Position numbers and translations under genes: made by a program
Origin: Fumia sp045121595
Lineage (GTDB): Bacteria; Bacillota; Clostridia; Oscillospirales; Ruminococcaceae
Direction of reading: 5' to 3'
Assembly (NCBI GenBank): GCA_045121595.1
Contig: JBGVGI010000003.1
Coordinates: forward strand, 68,730 to 132,729
Length of the DNA: 64,000 nt
The notes under the pieces: generated by a model
Seen by the model: only the letters and a program-made list of their open reading frames with translations
Database searches by the model: none
What the model was told of the DNA's origin: nothing
In this document: positions 8,957 to 18,389 of the stretch, piece by piece
Layout of the letters: each line of letters starts with the position of its first letter
Numbering within the stretch: the stretch's first letter is position 1

Positions 8957-11900
8957 TTAAAATTCTTCTTCATCTTCGCCGTCAAATTCGAAAACGTACT
9001 CTTCTTCTTCAAAATCATCGGAATCGTCAAGAACATCTTCTGCATCAGCGGTGATATAGCCTTCCATTTCGCCGTCTTCAACGTACTTGAATTCTTCTTC
9101 GAAATGGCGGTCATCTATTTCTGCACTGTTAAAGGTAATATCGTCATCCTCGTCAAAGTTCTGCTTGAGGTCGATTTCATTGGACTCTTTGTCAAGTACT
9201 TTGACGTCAAGACCCAAGGACTGGAGCTCTTTGATAAGAACTTTGAAGGATTCGGGGATACCTGACTGAGGTATGTTATGACCTTTAACGATAGCTTCGT
9301 AGGTTTTAACACGTCCTACAACGTCGTCAGACTTAACGGTAAGGATTTCCTGCAAGGTGTAAGCCGCACCGTAAGCTTCGAGTGCCCAAACTTCCATTTC
9401 ACCGAATCTCTGACCGCCAAACTGTGCTTTACCACCGAGAGGCTGCTGAGTTACGAGTGAGTAAGGACCTGTGGAACGTGCGTGAATCTTATCGTCAACA
9501 AGGTGATGGAGCTTGAGGTAATACATAATACCAACGGTTACGCGGTTATCGAACTGTTCACCTGTACGTCCGTCGTAAAGAACTGTCTTACCGTCTTCAT
9601 CAAGACCTGCTTCTCTGAAACAAGCTCTGATATCTTCTTCGTGTGCGCCGTCGAATACGGGAGTCATAATCTTCCAGCCGAGTGCTTTGGCAGCGTATCC
9701 GAGATGCACTTCAAGTACCTGTCCGATGTTCATACGTGAAGGTACGCCCAAGGGGTTAAGAACGATATCCAAAGGAGTACCGTCGGGGAGGAAGGGCATA
9801 TCTTCCTGAGGTAAAATTCTGGAAACGACACCCTTGTTACCGTGACGACCAGCCATCTTATCTCCGACGCTTATCTTACGTTTCTGTGCAACGTAACAAC
9901 GAACAACCATATTTACACCGGCATTAAGCTCGTTACTGTTTTCTCTTGTGAATACCTTAACGTCAACGATGATACCGTATTCACCGTGAGGTACTCTGAG
10001 TGAAGTATCACGTACTTCTCTTGCTTTTTCACCGAAGATTGCACGGAGAAGTCTTTCTTCAGCGGTAAGCTCGGTTTCACCCTTGGGAGTAACCTTACCA
10101 ACCAAGATATCACCTGCGCGAACTTCAGCACCGATACGGATAATACCACGTTCGTCCAAATCTTTAAGAGCATCTTCACCAACGTTGGGGATATCTCTTG
10201 TGATTTCTTCCGGACCGAGTTTGGTATCACGTGCTTCGATTTCGTATTCTTCGATATGGATAGAGGTATAAACGTCGTCTCTTACAATCTTTTCATTGAT
10301 AAGAACAGCATCCTCGTAGTTATAACCTTCCCAGGTCATAAAGCCGATGAGGGCATTCTTACCGAGGGAGATTTCGCCGTCTGCAGTAGCAGGACCATCA
10401 GCGATAACCTGACCTTTTTTAACCTTTTCGCCCTTGTCAACGATAGGACGCTGGTTGATACATGTACCCTGGTTGGAACGCATAAACTTGATAACGGGAT
10501 ACTCGTGGAGTAAACCTGCATCGTCTTTGATAACGATCTGGTCAGCGGAAACGCTTTCGATGACACCGTCCTGTTTTGCGAGTACGCAGACACCTGAGTC
10601 AACTGCAGCTTTGTATTCCATACCAGTACCAACGATGGGAGATTCAGTTTTCAAAAGCGGAACTGCCTGACGCTGCATGTTCGCACCCATCAACGCACGG
10701 TTTGCGTCGTCGTTTTCAAGGAAGGGAATCATTGCAGTAGCAACAGATACGAGCATTCTGGGAGATACGTCCATATAGTCAACACGGCTACTGTCAATCT
10801 GCATAATTTCGTCGCGGTAACGAACGTTAACACGGGGACGTGCGAGGCGTCCTTCCTCTGTGAGAGGTTCGTTAGCCTGTACAACGATTACTTCGTCTTC
10901 AACGTCAGCAGTCATATATACAACTTCATCAGTTACAACGCCTGTTTCCTTGTCAACCTTGCGGTAAGGCGCTTCGATAAAGCCGTATTCGTTAATTCTT
11001 GCAAATGTAGCAAGGTAGGAGATAAGACCGATGTTAGGACCTTCAGGAGTTTCGATAGGACACATTCTTCCGTAGTGAGAATAGTGAACGTCACGAACCT
11101 CGAAACTTGCACGGTCTCTGGACAAACCACCCGGACCAAGGGCAGAAAGACGTCTCTTATGAGTAAGCTCTGCGAGGGGGTTGTTCTGGTCCATGAACTG
11201 GCTCAAGGGAGAAGATCCGAAGAATTCCTTGATAGCTGCCATAACGGGACGGATATTGATAAGAGTAGCGGGTGTTACTTCTTCCATATCCTGAGCCTGC
11301 AAGGTCATTCTTTCACGGATAACTCTCTCTGTACGGGAGAAACCGATTCTGAACTGGTTCTGCAAAAGTTCACCAACGGGACGGATACGACGGTTACCGA
11401 GGTGGTCGATATCGTCAACTGTGCCGAGGCCGTATGCAAGACAGTTCATATAGTTAATAGAAGCGATAATATCGTCTTTGATGATATGTTTGGGGATAAG
11501 GCGGTTAACGTTTTTCTTGATAAGTTCAACTCTTTCAGCATCATCTTCTGTGCTTTCGAGAATTTCTTTCAAAACGCTGAAACGAACCTTTTCGTTGATA
11601 CCGCATTCAGCTTTGTCAATATCAATAAAGTCAGTGATTTCAACCATACCGTTGGAGATAACTTTGATATCCTTATCTTCAACGCGAACGTATACTGTGG
11701 AAACACCAGCCTTTTCGATTTCCAAAGCTTTTTCACGTGTTACAACTTCATTTTCCTCAGCAATAATTTCACCTGTAAGCTCGTTTACAACGGGCTGAGC
11801 AAGTGTCTGACCTGTAAGTCTTAAAGCAATGCCGAGTTTTTTGTTGTATTTATAACGTCCTACACGGGAAAGGTCATAGCGATGCTCATCAAACAACAAG

Positions 11901-12754
11901 GGAACTAAGTGTTTGATGGCAGATTCGGGTGTAGGGGGTTCACCGGGACGGAGTTTGCGGTAGATTTCAAGCAAAGCTTCGTCACCGTTTTTAGTTGTAT
12001 CTTTGCCCTGAAGAGTAGTAACAACGGTAGCACTGTCACCGAAGATTTCCAAAATATCGGCATCAGTACCCATATTGTCACTGAGAGCAAGTTTGTAATC
12101 CTCGAGTACCTGTTCTACCGGCACGTCGTCACGGATTCTTAAAAGTGCACGGATAAATACGGTAATCGGAATCTTACGGTTTTTATCGATACGCACGTAG
12201 AATATATCACTGGAGTCAGTTTCATACTCGAGCCAAGCACCACGGTTGGGAATAACTGTGGATCTGAACAGTTTCTTACCGGTTTTATCAAATGCATCAG
12301 CATAATAAACACCGGGAGAACGTACGAGCTGAGAAACGATAACACGTTCAGCACCGTTGATTACAAAAGTACCGCTTTCGGTCATAAGCGGGAAATCACC
12401 CATATTGATTTCCTGTTCTTTCACCTCACCGGTTTCTTTGTTCAGAAGGCGTGCTCTTACGTGCAAAGCGGCAGCATAAGTTGCATCTCTCACTTTACAT
12501 TCCGTTACAGAATATTTGGGCTCGCTGTCCAAACGGTAGTCGATAAAATCAAGCACCAGATTACCGGTATAGTCAGTGATTGCAGACATATCCGCAAACA
12601 CTTCCTTAAGGCCTTGCTCCAAAAACCATTTGTAGGAATCAATCTGTACCTCGATAAGATTGGGCATATCGAGAACTTCATCAATTCTGGCAAAGCTCAT
12701 ACGGGTATTTTTTCCGACTTTTACAGGCTTGACATTCACCATTGGCTTAATCAC
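8957..12754 (-). CDS. rpoB: DNA-directed RNA polymerase subunit beta
   Basis: Beta forms half of the active-site cleft and the rifampicin pocket. The protein is 1265 residues. The rif region reads SPLSQFMDQNNPLAELTHKR and continues RLSALGPGG, so the residues usually mutated in resistance are wild type. KMAGRHGNKGVVS and the C-terminal beta/beta' interface (GGQRFGEMEVWALEAYGAA) are present. An unusually acidic tail of about 60 residues (runs of D/E) follows the conserved core. It starts a transcript from its own strong promoter and is not preceded by rplJ/rplL. Confidence 0.99.
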   Translation of the reverse strand: MIKPMVNVKPVKVGKNTRMSFARIDEVLDMPNLIEVQIDSYKWFLEQGLKEVFADMSAITDYTGNLVLDFIDYRLDSEPKYSVTECKVRDATYAAALHVRARLLNKETGEVKEQEINMGDFPLMTESGTFVINGAERVIVSQLVRSPGVYYADAFDKTGKKLFRSTVIPNRGAWLEYETDSSDIFYVRIDKNRKIPITVFIRALLRIRDDVPVEQVLEDYKLALSDNMGTDADILEIFGDSATVVTTLQGKDTTKNGDEALLEIYRKLRPGEPPTPESAIKHLVPLLFDEHRYDLSRVGRYKYNKKLGIALRLTGQTLAQPVVNELTGEIIAEENEVVTREKALEIEKAGVSTVYVRVEDKDIKVISNGMVEITDFIDIDKAECGINEKVRFSVLKEILESTEDDAERVELIKKNVNRLIPKHIIKDDIIASINYMNCLAYGLGTVDDIDHLGNRRIRPVGELLQNQFRIGFSRTERVIRERMTLQAQDMEEVTPATLINIRPVMAAIKEFFGSSPLSQFMDQNNPLAELTHKRRLSALGPGGLSRDRASFEVRDVHYSHYGRMCPIETPEGPNIGLISYLATFARINEYGFIEAPYRKVDKETGVVTDEVVYMTADVEDEVIVVQANEPLTEEGRLARPRVNVRYRDEIMQIDSSRVDYMDVSPRMLVSVATAMIPFLENDDANRALMGANMQRQAVPLLKTESPIVGTGMEYKAAVDSGVCVLAKQDGVIESVSADQIVIKDDAGLLHEYPVIKFMRSNQGTCINQRPIVDKGEKVKKGQVIADGPATADGEISLGKNALIGFMTWEGYNYEDAVLINEKIVRDDVYTSIHIEEYEIEARDTKLGPEEITRDIPNVGEDALKDLDERGIIRIGAEVRAGDILVGKVTPKGETELTAEERLLRAIFGEKAREVRDTSLRVPHGEYGIIVDVKVFTRENSNELNAGVNMVVRCYVAQKRKISVGDKMAGRHGNKGVVSRILPQEDMPFLPDGTPLDIVLNPLGVPSRMNIGQVLEVHLGYAAKALGWKIMTPVFDGAHEEDIRACFREAGLDEDGKTVLYDGRTGEQFDNRVTVGIMYYLKLHHLVDDKIHARSTGPYSLVTQQPLGGKAQFGGQRFGEMEVWALEAYGAAYTLQEILTVKSDDVVGRVKTYEAIVKGHNIPQSGIPESFKVLIKELQSLGLDVKVLDKESNEIDLKQNFDEDDDITFNSAEIDDRHFEEEFKYVEDGEMEGYITADAEDVLDDSDDFEEEEYVFEFDGEDEEEF

Positions 12755-12820
12755 TCCATTTCATCTATTTACGGCAGATTTTTAGTTAAATTTTCAAACA
12801 AAAACTGCCCGTCCAAACCT

Positions 12821-12870
12821 TTGTGCAAAAACGCAACAATTTTTAAAAATGTTATTGATTTTTTGCACAA
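12821..12870 (-). other. Long hairpin in the rpoB 5' leader
   Basis: TTGTGCAAAA (12821-12830) pairs with TTTTGCACAA (12861-12870). An inner inverted repeat (AACAATTTTTAAAAATGTT) extends the stem. It lies in the ~189-nt leader between the promoter and rpoB. The T run is weak, so it may be a processing or attenuation structure. Function is inferred only from position. Confidence 0.5.
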
Positions 12871-12949
12871 AATAACCACTTAAAATCTGTATCATTTGAA
12901 TATTTTTATTACTTTAAAGGCACAAATATCCATTTTGATACAGTATATC

Positions 12950-12978
12950 ATTATAGTACAAATTTCAAGGTTTGTCAA
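12950..12978 (-). promoter_or_regulatory. Strong promoter for rpoB-rpoC
   Basis: On the minus strand, consensus TTGACA (12978-12973), a 17-bp spacer and consensus TATAAT (12955-12950). The start site would be near 12943, giving a ~189-nt leader before rpoB. Confidence 0.85.
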
Positions 12979-13040
12979 CTAAAATTTTCTAATTTTTAAA
13001 AAAAAATTTTACTGCCCCGTTTTCACGAGGCAGTAAGATG

Positions 13041-13670
13041 TTAAATATGCTTTTTAAGAAAATGTCCGACCAGAAATCCACCGACAGCGGTAATGATGAT
13101 TTCAGGTATCATATAAAGTCCGTTATAGATGACAGAGTAAACAAACATCAGCGTATTGCCCGAGAGCTTTGTGAGAATCCCCATTCCCCATTCGCTTTGC
13201 GAGAAAAACCATTCGGCGTACACGCCAAAAAGGATATAGCCTGATATGATATGTACGATATACCTTGCCATAAGTCCCATCACCGCACCGACTGCAAGTG
13301 ACACGGCAGGTGTTTTGGTGAAACGTTTTGCACACCCTGCGATACCGATTGCCATAAATGCAAGGATATAGTCAAGTAAAACAACGAAGATAAACTTTTT
13401 AAGTCCGTCGTTTTCGCTTATCATAACTGCGAGTCCCCCCGCCCTGAAGCCTGAGATAAGCATCGTGATAAGCCCGTGGGCAAGTCCTGAAAAAGCACCC
13501 CACAAAACACCGTGGCGGTAGGCAATAATGACAAGCGGTAACATTGAAAATAAGGTTACCGAGCCGCCGTATGCCCAGATGCCGTCAATTTTGAAGAATG
13601 TGTCGAGGATTATTCCCAGAGCGAGAAGTAATCCTGTTTCCGATAGTCTTAACGTTTTTGTTTTTTGCAT
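13041..13670 (-). CDS. thiT: ThiT-type thiamine transporter (ECF S component)
   Basis: The 209-residue protein has about six membrane helices and the ThiT pattern WAYGGSVTLFSMLPLVIIAYRHG, whose aromatic and charged residues form the thiamine pocket in the family. It would bind extracellular thiamine and use a shared EcfA-A'-T module encoded elsewhere. The assignment is reinforced by the TPP riboswitch directly upstream. It has its own promoter and is a single-gene unit. Confidence 0.9.
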   Translation of the reverse strand: MQKTKTLRLSETGLLLALGIILDTFFKIDGIWAYGGSVTLFSMLPLVIIAYRHGVLWGAFSGLAHGLITMLISGFRAGGLAVMISENDGLKKFIFVVLLDYILAFMAIGIAGCAKRFTKTPAVSLAVGAVMGLMARYIVHIISGYILFGVYAEWFFSQSEWGMGILTKLSGNTLMFVYSVIYNGLYMIPEIIITAVGGFLVGHFLKKHI

Positions 13671-13742
13671 TTTGAAACCTCTTTTTAAATAGATTTCAGG
13701 AGCCTTTAACCTAAGGAGAAAAGCCTTAATTATACAAAAAAA

Positions 13743-13766
13743 CCGCAGGGTGGGGATTCCCTGCGG
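13743..13766 (-). terminator. Riboswitch-controlled intrinsic terminator ahead of thiT
   Basis: On the minus strand CCGCAGGG and CCCTGCGG form an 8-bp GC-rich stem followed by seven U residues. Placed between the TPP aptamer and thiT, it is the expression platform: TPP binding should favour termination. Confidence 0.85.
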
Positions 13767-13797
13767 TCACAGATTTGCAAATTATTGCTTTTTCAAA

Positions 13798-13883
13798 TCT
13801 TCCTACGCTGGTATTACCCAAACAGGTTAAAAGGGTTAAAGCATTCGCTTCTCTCAGCCGACTTTAAGTCAGCACCCCTGATT
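13798..13883 (-). promoter_or_regulatory. TPP (THI-box) riboswitch
   Basis: Read on the minus strand, the conserved elements occur in order: GGGGTGC, GGCTGAGA, ACCC followed by AACCTGTTTGGGTAATACC, then AGCGTAGGAAG. This is a full THI-box aptamer. It starts within a few bases of the predicted transcription start and is followed by the terminator at 13743-13766, so thiT is repressed by thiamine pyrophosphate. Confidence 0.95.
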
Positions 13884-13890
13884 TAAGTAC

Positions 13891-13919
13891 ATTTTACAAC
13901 AAAATTTTCATTTTGTCAA
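13891..13919 (-). promoter_or_regulatory. Promoter of the thiT leader
   Basis: On the minus strand TTGACA (13919-13914), 17-bp spacer, TAAAAT (13896-13891). The start site falls at the 5' edge of the riboswitch. Confidence 0.75.
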
Positions 13920-13930
13920 TAGGAAATAAC

Positions 13931-13957
13931 AAGGCTCCCTTGTGTAAAGGGAGGCTT
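13931..13957. repeat. REP-like hairpin, truncated
   Basis: AAGG-CTCCCTT-gtgta-AAGGGAG-GCTTT forms a stable hairpin without a T tract. It resembles the AAGGCTCCCTTGTG... intergenic repeats I know from Clostridia, but only one arm of such a repeat is present. It lies between a terminator and the thiT promoter. Confidence 0.5.
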
Positions 13958-13966
13958 TATATACGG

Positions 13967-13998
13967 ATAGTGCCGTGAACAAAAGCTCACGGCACTAT
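13967..13998 (-). terminator. Terminator of the ileS-to-coiled-coil operon
   Basis: ATAGTGCCGTGA and TCACGGCACTAT form a 12-bp perfect stem just after the stop at 14004. The T tract on the minus strand is poor, so efficiency is uncertain. Confidence 0.65.
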
Positions 13999-14003
13999 AT
14001 GTA

Positions 14004-14465
14004 TTAACCGATTTTATTAACCTTCAAGGACTGGCGTTTGGAACGGATTTCGTTAAGATTTTTGGAAAGCTGTTCCTCACTTGCACGAAGCATAGCGTCA
14101 ACGTAGTCACCCGTTGCTTTTTTGAGTTCTCTTGCCTGAAGCTGAGAGTTGCTCATAATTTCATTTGCACGAGTCTGAGCCTGTTTTACAATTTCGTTCT
14201 GGTCAACAAGTTTTTTGGAACGTTCTTCCGCAACACGGATTACCATTTCAGCTTCTTTTTTAGCGTCGTCCAAAATAATCTTGCGGTCGTTTACGATTTC
14301 CTGAGCCTTCTGGATTTCTGTAGGAAGATGCAAACGGATATCTTCAACAAGTTCCCTGAACTTTTCTACGTCAACCAGCGATTTTCCGTGGGACATGGGA
14401 ACACTCCATGCGCTGTCCAGCATTTCTTCCATCAACATCAGAATACTGTCAATATTGTTGTTCAT
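14004..14465 (-). CDS. Coiled-coil protein of unknown function (DivIVA / ATPase subunit b-like)
   Basis: The 153-residue protein is almost wholly helical. After a short N-terminal region (about 1-40) comes a long charged coiled coil (RKIILDDAKKEAEMVIRVAEERSKKL...) rich in A, E, K and R, like DivIVA tails or V/F-ATPase stator subunits. No membrane segment or catalytic motif is seen. It follows coaD by 63 nt at the end of the ileS operon and near a rodA/ftsW-type gene, so a cell-division or envelope scaffold role is plausible but unproven. Confidence 0.75.
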   Translation of the reverse strand: MNNNIDSILMLMEEMLDSAWSVPMSHGKSLVDVEKFRELVEDIRLHLPTEIQKAQEIVNDRKIILDDAKKEAEMVIRVAEERSKKLVDQNEIVKQAQTRANEIMSNSQLQARELKKATGDYVDAMLRASEEQLSKNLNEIRSKRQSLKVNKIG

Positions 14466-14528
14466 GAGTTTACTCCATTTCTCCGTGCGAAAAATCTTTT
14501 TTGCCCTGCCCGCACGATGGCATTTGTT

Positions 14529-15011
14529 TTAAATTTTGTTAAACCTTTTTTTAATATCTTCGGCAATACATTCAGGAACAAATCCGCTTATATCGCCGCC
14601 AAAGCTCGCCATCTGTTTTACAAGACTTGAGCTTAAATACATATTTTCCCCTGCCGCCGTAAAGAAGATAGTTTCGGCATCGGGATTAAGTTTTTTATTG
14701 GCGAGTGACATCTGAAATTCATATTCAAAGTCCGACACCGCCCTCAGTCCTTTGACGATTGCACAGGCACCCTTCATTTTAAGGTAATCTGCAAGTAAAC
14801 CGTCATAAGAGTCAACGGTTACGTTTTTAAGATGTGCGGTTGCTTTTTTTGCAAACAAAACTCTGTCTTCCATAGAAAAGAGAGAGGTTTTTGCCGCATT
14901 CACAGAAATTAAAACGATAACCTTATCAAAAAGCTTTGCAGCTCTTGTAACAACGTCCATATGTCCTATCGTAATCGGGTCAAAACTACCGGGACAAACT
15001 GCAATTTTCAT
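14529..15011 (-). CDS. coaD: Phosphopantetheine adenylyltransferase
   Basis: CoaD transfers AMP from ATP to 4'-phosphopantetheine, the penultimate step of coenzyme A synthesis. The 160-residue protein has the nucleotidyltransferase (T/H)xGH motif as TIGH at residues 14-17 within GSFDPITIGHMDVV. The second motif region (YLSSSLVKQ) near the C terminus corresponds to the family's ISSTxVR-like segment. It follows rsmD by 8 nt; rsmD-coaD pairing is common in bacteria. Confidence 0.98.
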   Translation of the reverse strand: MKIAVCPGSFDPITIGHMDVVTRAAKLFDKVIVLISVNAAKTSLFSMEDRVLFAKKATAHLKNVTVDSYDGLLADYLKMKGACAIVKGLRAVSDFEYEFQMSLANKKLNPDAETIFFTAAGENMYLSSSLVKQMASFGGDISGFVPECIAEDIKKRFNKI

Positions 15012-15019
15012 TATGTCGC

Positions 15020-15556
15020 CTACTTTCGGATATACGCACTTATCATAATTCTGCCGTAGCGGTAACGTTTTTTAAGGATAAGCTCATCGGTTTCATCGGG
15101 GAGCGTTTCCATTTTATCGTGTTCGTAAAGAATAATACCGCCGTCGGAAAGAGGTTTATGAATAAGCGGAAAAAGCTTTTCGGGAAAGCCTTTGTTATAA
15201 GGTGGGTCTAAAAATATTATATCATATTTTTCCAAAGCATTCAAAAGAAAACTTTCTGCATCACCCAAAAGCACTTTTCCCTGTTTTGTAAAGCCAGTGG
15301 TATTAAGGTTTTCTTTAATGGCGTCCTGGCATTTTTTAGAACTGTCCAAAAACACCGCCTTGTTTGCACCACGGCTTAACGCCTCAATTCCCATCTGTCC
15401 TGAACCTGCAAAAAGGTCCAAAACGTTTGAGTAAGGCACTATAAACTGAATTGTACTGAAAACCGCTTCCTTTACCATATCGGTAGTGGGGCGGGTATCC
15501 ATACCCTCGGGAGTGATAAGTTTTCTTCCTCTCGCCGAGCCTGTAATAACTCTCAT
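15020..15556 (-). CDS. rsmD: 16S rRNA (guanine966-N2)-methyltransferase
   Basis: The 178-residue SAM-dependent enzyme methylates G966 of 16S rRNA. It starts with the family signature MRVITGSARGRKL and TRPTTDMVKEAVFS. The SAM site is LDLFAGSG (residues 46-53) and the catalytic motif is DPPY (117-120). It lies directly upstream of coaD and 13 nt after the rodA/ftsW-like gene. Confidence 0.97.
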   Translation of the reverse strand: MRVITGSARGRKLITPEGMDTRPTTDMVKEAVFSTIQFIVPYSNVLDLFAGSGQMGIEALSRGANKAVFLDSSKKCQDAIKENLNTTGFTKQGKVLLGDAESFLLNALEKYDIIFLDPPYNKGFPEKLFPLIHKPLSDGGIILYEHDKMETLPDETDELILKKRYRYGRIMISAYIRK

Positions 15557-15569
15557 AAAATATACCTTT

Positions 15570-16703
15570 CTAACGAAAACGGTTGTGATAGCTTACACTC
15601 ATCACAAGCCCCATAGCGGCAAGTGACGTGATAACTGACGTTCCTCCCGCACTGACAAGCGGAAGTGTAATTCCTATAACGGGTAAAACGCCAAGCACCA
15701 TACCGATATTTATAACCATCTGGAACATATACATCGAGAACACCCCGACGCATATATAACAACCTAATGGGTCCATCGAAATTCGTGCCGTCAGTAATAT
15801 TCTAACACAAATTGCCGTCAATATCAAGACGATAAATGCACAACCTACAAATCCCATCGTCTGACCGATGTGTGAAAGGATAAAATCGTTCTCCAGAGCG
15901 AACACCCAGTTTAAGTCATCGGAAAAAAGTCCTTTTCCGAAAACCATTCCCGAGCCTAAAATTCTTCTGCCCGTGAGCTGTTGGTGACCAAACCCCAGAG
16001 CATCGCCCGAAAGGTCTGTGAGCACTAAAAATCTTTCCTTGAGGTAGTCGGGGATGATACCGCTGAACCAGACTATCGGAATCGTCACACCGACGATACC
16101 GAGTCCGCCTAAGATACACTTATAGGAAATCCCCGCAGTGAAAATCATACAAAGGAAGATAAAGAAGAACACGAGTGCCGAGCCCATATCCCCCTGTAAA
16201 AAGACGGTAAGACACGGAAGCGCTGCATGCAGACAAAGGAAAAAGATGTTTCTCGGATGATTTATCTCCTCACGCACCCTCGATAAATGGAGTGCAAAGG
16301 TCAAAATAAAGGAAATCTTTAAAAGCTCAGACGGTTGAAGCGAAAACCCCGCAATTCTGAGCCATGCGGCGTCGTCGGAGCCCGGAGGCTGATATACAAC
16401 CGGCAGATTTGTAAAAGTCAAAAGCACGAGTGAAGCCGTAACGGGCAGATGGATAAACCATACTTTCGCCATAAAGTTATAGCTGACAGTAGCCATAAAA
16501 AGCATCACGGAAAGTCCGATAACTGCAGTAATCACCTGCATAATAAACGGATTAAAACGTCTTGACCCCGTCGAGATAAACCCTGCTTTAAGCTCAGAGT
16601 ACAAGGTGAGGCAACTGAAAAACACCGTCACCGCACACAGAAAAAGCAAGGTTTTGTCCACTCTTTTAAAATAACCTTTTATTATTTGCCAGAAAGCGTC
16701 CAT
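15570..16703 (-). CDS. SEDS family peptidoglycan polymerase (RodA/FtsW/SpoVE type)
   Basis: SEDS proteins polymerise lipid II into glycan strands. The 377-residue protein has about ten membrane helices. Family motifs are QPSELLKI, LQGDMGSALVF, and the C-terminal ITLPLVSAGGTSVITSLAAMGLVMSV. ENDFILSHIGQTMGFVG is the usual FtsW/RodA loop. Sequence alone does not settle RodA versus FtsW; the short, SxGG-type C terminus suggests a RodA-like role. It is embedded in the ileS operon, so its expression may follow charged tRNA-Ile levels. Confidence 0.9.
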   Translation of the reverse strand: MDAFWQIIKGYFKRVDKTLLFLCAVTVFFSCLTLYSELKAGFISTGSRRFNPFIMQVITAVIGLSVMLFMATVSYNFMAKVWFIHLPVTASLVLLTFTNLPVVYQPPGSDDAAWLRIAGFSLQPSELLKISFILTFALHLSRVREEINHPRNIFFLCLHAALPCLTVFLQGDMGSALVFFFIFLCMIFTAGISYKCILGGLGIVGVTIPIVWFSGIIPDYLKERFLVLTDLSGDALGFGHQQLTGRRILGSGMVFGKGLFSDDLNWVFALENDFILSHIGQTMGFVGCAFIVLILTAICVRILLTARISMDPLGCYICVGVFSMYMFQMVINIGMVLGVLPVIGITLPLVSAGGTSVITSLAAMGLVMSVSYHNRFR

Positions 16704-16716
16704 ATTCTACCTTCTT

Positions 16717-18387
16717 TTAGAAGAGTCCCGAAATACTTCCCTTTTCGTCAACGTCAATAAGTTCAGCACTCGGACGTTTGGGAAGTCCGGGCATAGTCAT
16801 AATACTGCCTGTCAAAACTACAACGAAACCTGCACCTGCGGAAAGTTTCACTTCGGAAACGTTAATGGTAAAGCCTGTAGGTCTGCCGAGTTTCGTGGGG
16901 TCATCGGAAAGTGAATACTGAGTTTTAGCCATACATACAGGGATATTGCCAAAACCGAGAGCAGTGATTTCTGCAATAGCCTTTTTAGCAGAAGGTGAGT
17001 ATTCAACTCCGTCAGCACCGTAGATTTCCTTACAAACTGTTTCGATTTTTTCTTCGATAGTCTTGTCAAGGTCGTAAATCGGTTTGAAATCGGATTTTTC
17101 GGTTTCAAGTACCTTGAGCACTGTGTTTGCAAGGTCGATACCGCCGTCTCCGCCTTTTGCGAACACTTCGGAAAGTGCGTAGGGAACCTGAAGCTCCTTA
17201 CAGCAGTCGTCAACTACCTTGATTTCTGCATCGGTATCGGTGTGGAAGCGGTTGATAGCAACTGCAACGGGTACACCGAACTTCTTCATATTCTCAACGT
17301 GAGCTTTCATATTAACGATACCTTTTTTGAGCGCTTCAACGTTTTCTGCGGCAAGGTCAGGTTTCGCAACACCGCCGTTGTATTTAAGTGCTCTTACAGT
17401 AGCTACTACCACTACGCAGTCGGGTTTAAGACCTGCGTAACGGCACTTGATGTCAAAGAATTTCTCAGCGCCGAGGTCGGAGCCGAAACCTGCTTCGGTG
17501 ATAACGTAGTCACCGAGCTTTAATGCAAGTTTTGTAGCTCTTACGGAGTTACATCCGTGAGCAATATTTGCAAAAGGACCGCCATGCATCAGAACGGGAG
17601 TGTTCTCGAGTGTCTGCACAAGGTTAGGTTTGAGCGCATCTTTTAAAAGTGCAGTCATAGCACCTTCGGCGTTTAAGTCTTTTGCGTAAACGGGTTTGTT
17701 ATCATAAGTATAACCCACCAAAATTGTGGAGATACGTTTTTTGAGGTCGTCTAAATCGGAAGCAAGGCACAAAATAGCCATAATTTCACTTGCAACAGTG
17801 ATAATAAAGCCGTCTTCACGGGGAACGCCGTTTAACTTACCGCCAAGACCTACTACAACGTTACGGAGTGCTCTGTCGTTCATATCAAGGCAACGTTTAA
17901 AAAGAATTCTTCTGGGGTCAATACCAAGCACGTTACCCTGCTGAAGATGGTTATCAACCAAAGCACAGAGAAGGTTATTTGCAGCGGTAATTGCGTGCAT
18001 ATCACCTGTAAAATGCAAGTTGATGTCTTCCATCGGTACAGCCTGAGCGTATCCGCCACCTGCGGCACCACCCTTGATACCGAAAACGGGGCCCAAAGAG
18101 GGTTCACGCAAAGCGATAACGGTTTTCTTACCGAGTTTGCACATAGCCTGACCGAGACCAACAGAGGTGGTAGTTTTACCTTCACCTGCAGGGGTGGGGT
18201 TAATAGCTGTTACAAGGATAAGTTTGCCGTCCTTATTGTTTTTGCATTTTTCGATAAGTTCATCGGAAAGTTTTGCTTTATATTTTCCGTAAAACTCAAG
18301 GTCGTCTGCATCAATGTCAAGAGCCTTTGCAACGTCTGCAATCGGAAGCATTTTCGCAGCCTGTGCAATTTCAATATCTGTAAGCAT
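16717..18387 (-). CDS. fhs: Formate-tetrahydrofolate ligase
   Basis: Fhs makes 10-formyl-THF from formate, ATP and THF, feeding purine synthesis, fMet-tRNA and, in acetogens, the Wood-Ljungdahl methyl branch. The start at 18387 (MLTDIEIAQAAKMLPI) has a GGGAGG site and gives the usual 556 residues; an upstream in-frame start would lie inside ileS. The P-loop NPTPAGEGKTTT is at about residues 63-74, followed by LREPSLGPVFGIKGGAAGGG. Only 2 nt separate it from ileS, so it shares the T-box transcript. No other Wood-Ljungdahl gene is in the window. Confidence 0.98.
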   Translation of the reverse strand: MLTDIEIAQAAKMLPIADVAKALDIDADDLEFYGKYKAKLSDELIEKCKNNKDGKLILVTAINPTPAGEGKTTTSVGLGQAMCKLGKKTVIALREPSLGPVFGIKGGAAGGGYAQAVPMEDINLHFTGDMHAITAANNLLCALVDNHLQQGNVLGIDPRRILFKRCLDMNDRALRNVVVGLGGKLNGVPREDGFIITVASEIMAILCLASDLDDLKKRISTILVGYTYDNKPVYAKDLNAEGAMTALLKDALKPNLVQTLENTPVLMHGGPFANIAHGCNSVRATKLALKLGDYVITEAGFGSDLGAEKFFDIKCRYAGLKPDCVVVVATVRALKYNGGVAKPDLAAENVEALKKGIVNMKAHVENMKKFGVPVAVAINRFHTDTDAEIKVVDDCCKELQVPYALSEVFAKGGDGGIDLANTVLKVLETEKSDFKPIYDLDKTIEEKIETVCKEIYGADGVEYSPSAKKAIAEITALGFGNIPVCMAKTQYSLSDDPTKLGRPTGFTINVSEVKLSAGAGFVVVLTGSIMTMPGLPKRPSAELIDVDEKGSISGLF

Positions 18388-18389
18388 TG

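Noticed and set aside
13931..13957. Extra terminator for the coiled-coil gene
   Set aside because: No T tract on either strand and a terminator already lies at 13967-13998; kept as a REP-like repeat.
16717..18387. Evidence for acetogenesis from fhs
   Set aside because: Fhs is widespread for one-carbon supply; no other Wood-Ljungdahl gene is present.
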